Assembly (NCBI GenBank): GCA_035538335.1
Contig: DATLKN010000036.1
Location: forward strand, 19,329-83,328
Reading direction: 5' to 3'
From: AP-15 sp035538335
GTDB lineage: Bacteria > Pseudomonadota > Alphaproteobacteria > ATCC43930 > CGMCC-115725
DNA length: 64,000 nucleotides
The position numbers and the translations under genes are program-made. This document shows, in pieces, positions 61,368 through 64,000 of the stretch. The notes below the pieces were generated by a model, which ran no database searches, was not told the DNA's origin, and saw nothing but the letters and a program-made list of their open reading frames with translations. Every line of letters starts with the position of its first letter. Within the stretch, counting starts at the first letter, position 1.

Positions 61368-63422
61368 CTACTGCATCACCCGATAGCCGATCTTCTGGCC
61401 GGCGATCGAGGCGGAGGCGGCGATCGTGAAGGCGCTTGCCGAGAGCGCCGACAGCGAGACGACCGCGGAGCCGGTGCCGATGCCGGTCAACACGACGGTC
61501 GGGGTCGAGTCGTAGGCCACATGGAAAGTCACGGTGCAGGCCGTCACCGTGCCGCTGCCGATCGTCACCGTGCCGCGCACGTCGTTGCCGCCGACCGCCG
61601 GCGAGGTGCCGCAGGAGGAGGGGGCCGGGGCCGTGCCGCCGAGGCTCGCGAGATGCCCGTTATCCTGGATCTCCAGCCCTGCCGAGTTGGCCTCCGTCAG
61701 GTCGAGGAGCCAGTGGCTGCCGTTGTTCCAGCTCTTGATCTGGTGGACCGTGACGCCGCCTTGCTCGAACTGCATCTCGCTGCCGAAGCCGGTGCTGTCG
61801 ATCGAGAAGGCGTTGAACAGCGATCCCGTGGTGCTGTCGAGCTCCAGGGCGGCTTCGTTGTGCGCGACGGCGGTGCCGAATTGCAGGCTGAGCTGGTTTC
61901 GCGACGAAAGAGTGTCGAGGCTCGACGCCAGCATCGTGCCGTATTTCCCCGACGGGACATCGACGGCCTCGTTGCCGTACTCGACGACGCGCGTCGCGGT
62001 GCCGCCGATCGAGATCGCGTGCGCGCCGGCCGCCGAATAATTGCTGATCGTGTTGCCGGTGATGACGATGTCGTCGCCGCCCGCCACGTTGACGGCAGAG
62101 GCGGCGCTGCTGAAGTTGGCGTCGGCGATCGTGTTGCCGGCGAAGGTGGCCTTGCCCATCCAGGCGGCCGGGGTGCCGCCGCCGATGTAGAATTCGCCGT
62201 AGACGAGACCGGCATTGGTGCCGAAGTTCGTCTGGAACTGGTTGCCGGTGACCTCTAGGAAGGCGTGGCTGACGCCCGAGACCGCCTGGATCGCGGCGAC
62301 CCCGGCGCAGCCCGATTGCTCGATCGAATCGGCGGCGATCCGCATCGTCCCGGTCGGGCCGTAGGTGGCGTTGTCGACGAAGCCGAAGCAGCCGCCGATC
62401 AGCTTCGAGCCGGTGATCGCGACGTCGCCGCCGGCCCGGTATTCGAAGCCGGCGAAGGGGCCGTACCAATAGAGCGGCGTGCCGCCGCCCGAGCCGGTCG
62501 AGCTGGCGTTGCCGGCGCCGAGGATCGTCAGATGGCCGCTGTCGACGATCGACTGAATGACCTTGTAGCCCGCGATCGCCGTGCCGTTGACGGTGATCGA
62601 ATTGCCGTTGTTCCACACCGCGATCATGCCGGGCACCAGCCCCGTCGTGTCGTGCGCCACGGTGACGACGTTCGAGCCGCTCACCGTCGCGAACGGGCTC
62701 GCCCCTTCGGTGCCGTAGCTCGACGTGCCGAAGGCCCACAGATTGACGCCGGAGTACGAATCATCGCCGCCGTCCGGGTTCTGCGAATTGATCTTCAGGA
62801 TGCCGTCATGCGCGAAGCCGATCGCCTGAAAATCGCGCACGCGGAGATGGTCCGCCTCGTCGAGCCGCAGCCCGTCGTACATCCCGGTGCAGCCGACATT
62901 GTCGATCAGGCTGAAGGCGTTGTAATTGTTGACGCCGCCGCCCGAGGAACCGTTGAGGCTGATGCAGGCCCCGGCGCTGTTGGGCGCCCCGCCGGTCTCA
63001 TAGGCGTTGTAGCCGGCGATATACACGTCGCGGATGCTGACGGCCGCCATGGTCTCGACCTGGAACACGTCGGCGTTGACCTTCTGAATGATCAAAGTGC
63101 CGGAATTATCCGAGGAAAACACCTCGGCGTTGCCGGCGCCCCGGATCGCCAGCCCGGTCGTCACGCTGATCGTGCCGTTGACGATGCACACCCCAGGCGG
63201 CAGTTGCAGAACGCCGCCGCCGGGGGCGGCCATGGCCTCGGCCCGCGTCACCGCCGCCTGCAAGGCCGCGGTGTCGTCGGTCGAACCGTCGCACGCGAGG
63301 CCGGGGGCGAGGATCGTCGGCTTCGCGCCGAGCTGGTTCGGGGGCCCCCACAACGCCTGCGCATGGGCGCCGGCCGGCAGCAATAGCGCGAGGATCAGTG
63401 CGCAGACCAGACGAGTCTTCAT
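61368..63422 (-). CDS. Exported right-handed beta-helix protein (pectate-lyase-like fold)
   Basis: A 684-residue secreted protein with a signal peptide (MKTRLVCALILALLLPAGAHAQA). Residues ~45-75 (DGSTDDTAALQAAVTRA) are the start motif of Pectate_lyase_3/GH28-type beta-helices, and the body is a run of short repeats with N-x-x-x-I-T-G-N-T-I style rungs (DDIVITGNTISNYS). The C-terminal ~110 residues are Gly/Ser/Thr-rich, with CGTSPAVGGNDVRG and TVTIGSGTVTACTV, like tail-spike or adhesin ends. Lyase residues cannot be fixed. It may bind or trim the polysaccharide made by the neighbouring locus. It ends at TGA 61368. Confidence 0.8.
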   Translation of the reverse strand: MKTRLVCALILALLLPAGAHAQALWGPPNQLGAKPTILAPGLACDGSTDDTAALQAAVTRAEAMAAPGGGVLQLPPGVCIVNGTISVTTGLAIRGAGNAEVFSSDNSGTLIIQKVNADVFQVETMAAVSIRDVYIAGYNAYETGGAPNSAGACISLNGSSGGGVNNYNAFSLIDNVGCTGMYDGLRLDEADHLRVRDFQAIGFAHDGILKINSQNPDGGDDSYSGVNLWAFGTSSYGTEGASPFATVSGSNVVTVAHDTTGLVPGMIAVWNNGNSITVNGTAIAGYKVIQSIVDSGHLTILGAGNASSTGSGGGTPLYWYGPFAGFEYRAGGDVAITGSKLIGGCFGFVDNATYGPTGTMRIAADSIEQSGCAGVAAIQAVSGVSHAFLEVTGNQFQTNFGTNAGLVYGEFYIGGGTPAAWMGKATFAGNTIADANFSSAASAVNVAGGDDIVITGNTISNYSAAGAHAISIGGTATRVVEYGNEAVDVPSGKYGTMLASSLDTLSSRNQLSLQFGTAVAHNEAALELDSTTGSLFNAFSIDSTGFGSEMQFEQGGVTVHQIKSWNNGSHWLLDLTEANSAGLEIQDNGHLASLGGTAPAPSSCGTSPAVGGNDVRGTVTIGSGTVTACTVTFHVAYDSTPTVVLTGIGTGSAVVSLSALSASAFTIAASASIAGQKIGYRVMQ

Positions 63423-63870
63423 CGATTGTCCTCCAAATCCGCTTCAATCGCCGCAAGGTCTGACCTGTCGCCCGGCGACGGGCGCCGCCCCAGCACAGGC
63501 GTCCGCTGATGCCTCAAGCGCCGGGACGCTAGGGCCACGCGCCAGCAGCTACGCGCACGTGGCTCTGGTGAGGCTTGTGGCCGCGCAGCCGACGATGCCC
63601 GCCGCGCCCTGCTGAAGGCTCGCCAAAGGCATGTGGCCTTGGTGTATGTCGATCAGCCGCCTCTTTTGGCTATAATAGCAATTACGATAGCATAAAAATG
63701 CTATTTTGTCAACTATGCGAGCATCAGCTCGAACGCGGTGCCCAAAGAGCTGATTGGCGAACGTACGAACTCGCCTTATCTGATGCCCTGGAGCCGCTGC
63801 GGCCAGGGCAATTTGTGCAGGGGCACGCGCCTCGACGCCGCCGCTACGCACCTGTGCGAGCTAGCCCGCC
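63423..63870. other. Gene-poor interval upstream of the beta-helix gene
   Basis: About 450 bp. It includes an AT-rich patch with TATAAT (63671-63676) and a perfect 7-bp inverted repeat ATAGCAT-AAAA-ATGCTAT (63687-63704) with TTT after it, which could be a weak terminator or an operator. A 60-codon plus-strand frame from 63698 has no recognisable product. The promoter for the beta-helix gene, transcribed leftward, must lie at the left end. Confidence 0.5.
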
Positions 63871-64000
63871 CTATTCATGAGAGTGTGGTGAAATACGCGA
63901 AAGTGCAATGCATTCAAGGCGTTCCGGGTCCAAGCCCTGTGGCAAAATTTGCCATGGACCCAACTCCGACATCCCGTGCATCGCCTTGCGTTCGTGGCGG
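63871..64000 (-). CDS. Possible C-terminal fragment of a gene cut by the window edge
   Basis: On the reverse strand the last 42 codons to a TAG at 63871-63873 read as a plausible protein end (KAMHGMSELGPWQILPQGLD, then PERLECIALSRISPHSHE). The GPWQILP piece recalls lysozyme-like or lytic transglycosylase domains (G-P-x-Q-x-x-P), but the fragment is too short, and the rest is off the window. Codon use is less GC-rich than in neighbouring genes. Confidence 0.25.
   Translation of the reverse strand, partial: RHERKAMHGMSELGPWQILPQGLDPERLECIALSRISPHSHE

Noticed and set aside
63687..63707. Rho-independent terminator
   Set aside because: The 7-bp AT stem and three T are too weak, and no gene ends just upstream on that strand.

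Overview
The window is about 64 kb of very GC-rich (roughly two-thirds G+C) bacterial chromosome. Gene content suggests a free-living, metabolically versatile alphaproteobacterium (Rhodospirillales or Hyphomicrobiales type): alphaproteobacterial direct-repeat LexA boxes (GAAC-N7-GAAC), REP-like palindromes, a CpaE-like ATPase, HWE-free HisKA hybrid kinases, and many acyl-CoA, amidohydrolase and xanthine-dehydrogenase type genes. The lineage is inferred from gene style only; there is no rRNA or tRNA gene in the window.

Layout. 1-7.0 kb: a partial LysR regulator divergent from a pirin gene, a DUF5996 gene, then a same-strand run of HlyD/EmrB-type efflux pump, a KirBac potassium channel and an NHL beta-propeller. 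7.1-9.8 kb: an AT-rich foreign patch with an intact OLD-family ATPase/TOPRIM nuclease and the wreck of an MNT-HEPN toxin-antitoxin pair, followed by a LexA-box repeat. 9.8-19.2 kb: two tandem cysteine-nucleophile alpha/beta hydrolases around a DUF2066 protein, a deazaflavin-type nitroreductase, an amidohydrolase, an S10 carboxypeptidase, a translationally coupled hydrolase/LLM oxidoreductase pair, a VOC protein and an L,D-transpeptidase. 20.1-25.9 kb: a tight four-gene signalling operon (PAS-HD-GYP, CpaE-like ATPase, MASE4 hybrid histidine kinase, REC-EAL) that probably controls cyclic-di-GMP. 26-33 kb: amidase with a small GatC/AtzG-like partner and an SDR, an exported His/Trp-rich protein, a phytanoyl-CoA-type dioxygenase plus a SAF-domain dehydrogenase, a class III nucleotide cyclase and an SRPBCC protein. 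33-38 kb: katG, a second LexA-box repeat, and an acyl-CoA synthetase/enoyl-CoA hydratase pair. 38-50 kb: DUF1326, quinone oxidoreductase, a second AMP-binding ligase, class II aldolase, orphan molybdenum hydroxylase large subunit, monooxygenase, carboxylesterase, FAD oxidoreductase, metallophosphoesterase, nitronate monooxygenase-like protein.

49.9-63.4 kb is a surface-glycan or protein-glycosylation locus: two sugar-nucleotide epimerase/reductase genes, relics of an acetyltransferase and of a DegT aminotransferase, a small GT-A-like transferase, a 1849-residue fusion (methyltransferase - TPR - GT-B transferase - GT61 - GT61), a 516-residue fusion of an FdtA-type ketoisomerase with an FdtB-type aminotransferase, and an exported beta-helix protein. 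The two fusions are adjacent and co-directional, so supply of a 3-amino-3,6-dideoxy sugar and its transfer may be packed into two polypeptides. This is the most interesting system in the window.
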